Below the pieces are notes generated by a model that searched no databases, was not told where the DNA came from, and saw only the letters and a program-made list of their open reading frames with translations. A stretch of 6,951 nt of DNA from Clostridia bacterium. Lineage in GTDB: Bacteria; Bacillota; Clostridia; RGIG6154. The stretch is from contig JAGARF010000167.1 in assembly GCA_017622395.1 (NCBI GenBank), forward strand, positions 1-6,951. The letters are read 5' to 3'. The translations under genes and the position numbers were made by a program. This document shows positions 5,433 through 6,951 of the stretch, piece by piece. Within the stretch, counting starts at the first letter, position 1. Every line of letters starts with the position of its first letter.

Positions 5433-6902
5433 ATGAAAAAGATGTTATCGTTTGACTTTGGCGCATCAAGCGGCAGAGCAATTCTCGGTACGATTGAAAA
5501 CGGCGTACTTAAAACAGAAGAAATGCATCGTTTCAGCAACGATCCTGTTGAGGTTAACGGTACTTTCAGTTGGGATATTTTAAGACTTTTTTATGAAATA
5601 AAACAGGGAATTTTAAAATGTGTAAATGCCGGACACAAAGACATTGCATCTATCGGTATTGATACATGGGGTGTTGACGTTGGTTTTCTCGATAAAAAAG
5701 GAAGACTTATCGGCAATCCTCTTCATTATCGTGATACAATTACAGAAGGTATTCAGGAAAAAGCATTTAAAGTTATGGAAGCTAAAAAACTGTATGAACG
5801 TACAGGTATCCAGTTTATTGATTTTAATACTTTATTCCAGCTTCATGCTATGAAACTTGATAATTATCAGCCATATTTAAATGCTGATAAGATGTTATTT
5901 ACACCTGATTTACTTAATTATTTCCTGACAGGAGAGAAAACAACTGAATATTCAATTGCAAGTACAAGTCAGATGCTCGATGCTGAGAAGCGTGATTGGG
6001 CAACCGATGTTCTTGATGCTTTTGAAATTAATAAAGATATTCTTTGTGATGTAGTTATGCCGGGGACTATTATAGGTAAGTTATCTGCAAGGCTTGCTAA
6101 TGAACTTGGCTGTGATCAGATTCCTGTTGTTGCCATTGCAGGTCATGATACCGCTTCGGCTGTAGCATCTGTTCCTGCAGAAAATGAGAACTATGCTTAT
6201 ATAAGCTGTGGTACATGGTCACTTTTAGGCGTTGAACTTGACAGTCCTATTGTAAATGAGAAATCGTTTGATGCTGCTTTTACAAATGAAGGCGGAGCTT
6301 TTAATAAAATCAGATTTCTTAAAAACATAATTGGTCTTTGGTTAGTACAGGAATGTAAGAGACATTGGGACAGAAGGGGTGTAGGTAAGTCATTTGCTGA
6401 ACTTGAAACTCTCGCAAGAGCTTCAGAACCGTTCAGAAGCTTCATAGACCCATCTGACGATTCGTTTATGGCTCCTAACGATATGCCTGCACGTATTGCG
6501 GAATACTGCAAAAAAACGAATCAGCCTGTACCTGAAACTCAGGGTCAGTTTGTGAGATGTATTATGGAAAGTTTAGCTCTTAAATACAGACAGGCAATTG
6601 AAAATCTTGAAGGCGTTATAGGAAGACCTATCGAAACCATTAATATGGTTGGTGGCGGCATCAAAGATAAAATGCTTTGTCAGTTTACCGCTGAGGGAAC
6701 AAACAGAAAGGTTATTACCGGACCTGTAGAAGCTACAGCTATGGGTAATCTTCTTATGCAGGCTTATGCACTTGGTGAAATCAAAACACTTGAAGAACTT
6801 CGTGATGTAGTTAAGAAATCTACAGAGCTTGATGTTTATATGCCTGATAACCGTGAAGAATGGGATAAAGCATATGAAAAGTTTCTTGAAATTATAAAAT
6901 AA
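5433..6902 (+). CDS. FGGY sugar kinase, rhamnulokinase (RhaB) type; probable L-fuculokinase
   Basis: ATP-dependent kinase of the FGGY carbohydrate kinase family (actin/hexokinase fold), 489 residues, matching E. coli RhaB (489 aa). Motifs in order: DFGASSGR (8-15) for phosphate binding, IDTWGVD (76-82), HYRD (98-101), GIQFIDFNTLFQL (125-137), AGHDTASAV (236-244) with D239 as the catalytic base, SCGTWSL (258-264), LKNIIGLWL (296-304), and the adenosine-site MVGGG (405-409). These resemble E. coli rhamnulokinase block for block, more than I would expect for E. coli FucK. RhaB enzymes phosphorylate the O1 of L-rhamnulose. Here the only isomerase alongside is fucI, so I infer that the substrate is L-fuculose, giving L-fuculose 1-phosphate for a FucA-type aldolase not seen in the window. 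True rhamnulokinase or a broad enzyme for 6-deoxyketoses (or D-ribulose) remains possible, so no gene symbol is given. It follows fucI on the same strand and ends 49 nt before the window edge. Confidence 0.9.
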   Translation: MKKMLSFDFGASSGRAILGTIENGVLKTEEMHRFSNDPVEVNGTFSWDILRLFYEIKQGILKCVNAGHKDIASIGIDTWGVDVGFLDKKGRLIGNPLHYRDTITEGIQEKAFKVMEAKKLYERTGIQFIDFNTLFQLHAMKLDNYQPYLNADKMLFTPDLLNYFLTGEKTTEYSIASTSQMLDAEKRDWATDVLDAFEINKDILCDVVMPGTIIGKLSARLANELGCDQIPVVAIAGHDTASAVASVPAENENYAYISCGTWSLLGVELDSPIVNEKSFDAAFTNEGGAFNKIRFLKNIIGLWLVQECKRHWDRRGVGKSFAELETLARASEPFRSFIDPSDDSFMAPNDMPARIAEYCKKTNQPVPETQGQFVRCIMESLALKYRQAIENLEGVIGRPIETINMVGGGIKDKMLCQFTAEGTNRKVITGPVEATAMGNLLMQAYALGEIKTLEELRDVVKKSTELDVYMPDNREEWDKAYEKFLEIIK

Positions 6903-6911
6903 TTTATTAAT

Positions 6912-6941
6912 TATCGGTTACGGCTTTTGCCGTAACCGGTA
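6912..6941 (+). terminator. Strong hairpin after the kinase gene
   Basis: CGGTTACGGC (6915-6924) pairs perfectly with GCCGTAACCG (6929-6938) around a TTTT loop; flanking T-A, A-T and T·G pairs extend the stem to 13 bp. It begins 10 nt after the kinase stop. The following bases (TAAATAAGGT) contain no T-run, and the opposite strand has none either, so it is not a classic intrinsic terminator in either direction. It could be a weak terminator or an intercistronic stem like the one after fucI. Confidence 0.7.
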
Positions 6942-6951
6942 TAAATAAGGT

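Noticed and set aside
5495..5508. Catabolite-response-element-like TGAAAACGGCGTAC near the start of the kinase gene
   Set aside because: It misses several fixed positions of the consensus, including its right-hand half, and lies inside coding sequence; not supportable as an operator.
5206..5539. Minus-strand open frames opposite the fucI end and the kinase start
   Set aside because: They run antisense across two strongly conserved genes and the hairpin, have no ribosome binding sites, and encode no recognisable domain; they are reading-frame shadows.

Overview
The window is a 6.95 kb piece of an AT-rich chromosome with every supported gene on the + strand, packed head to tail. Strong GGAGG-type ribosome binding sites, a cysS-mrnC pair, a two-gene transketolase and AT-ending codons point to a Firmicute of the class Clostridia, plausibly an anaerobic gut or rumen commensal. 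That placement comes from gene families and order; there is no rRNA or other marker here to fix it further.

Region 1 (1-1733) is housekeeping. It holds cysteinyl-tRNA synthetase (cysS, its first few codons lost at the window edge), followed with a 16-nt overlap by mrnC, encoding Mini-ribonuclease III, a 23S rRNA maturation enzyme. Region 2 (1763-3554) is a transketolase split into an N-terminal (ThDP pyrophosphate-binding) and a C-terminal subunit; the two genes overlap by 8 nt and must form one enzyme. Region 3 (3568-6902) is deoxysugar catabolism: L-fucose (D-arabinose) isomerase fucI, a 59-nt spacer with a strong hairpin, then an FGGY-family sugar kinase of the rhamnulokinase (RhaB) type. 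The last 49 nt contain a second strong hairpin and perhaps the start of the next gene's ribosome binding site.

Isomerase plus kinase would convert L-fucose to L-fuculose and then L-fuculose 1-phosphate. The aldolase, transporter and regulator expected for this pathway are not in the window. The split transketolase lies only 13 nt upstream of fucI and looks co-transcribed with it, although standard fucose breakdown does not need a transketolase. That linkage, a sharp change in codon choice inside fucI, and two hairpins without T-tracts placed just before ribosome binding sites are the points most worth a second look.

I found no mobile element, CRISPR array, tRNA, rRNA, riboswitch or clearly novel system. 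Every gene belongs to a recognisable family, and no gene-free stretch exceeds 60 nt.
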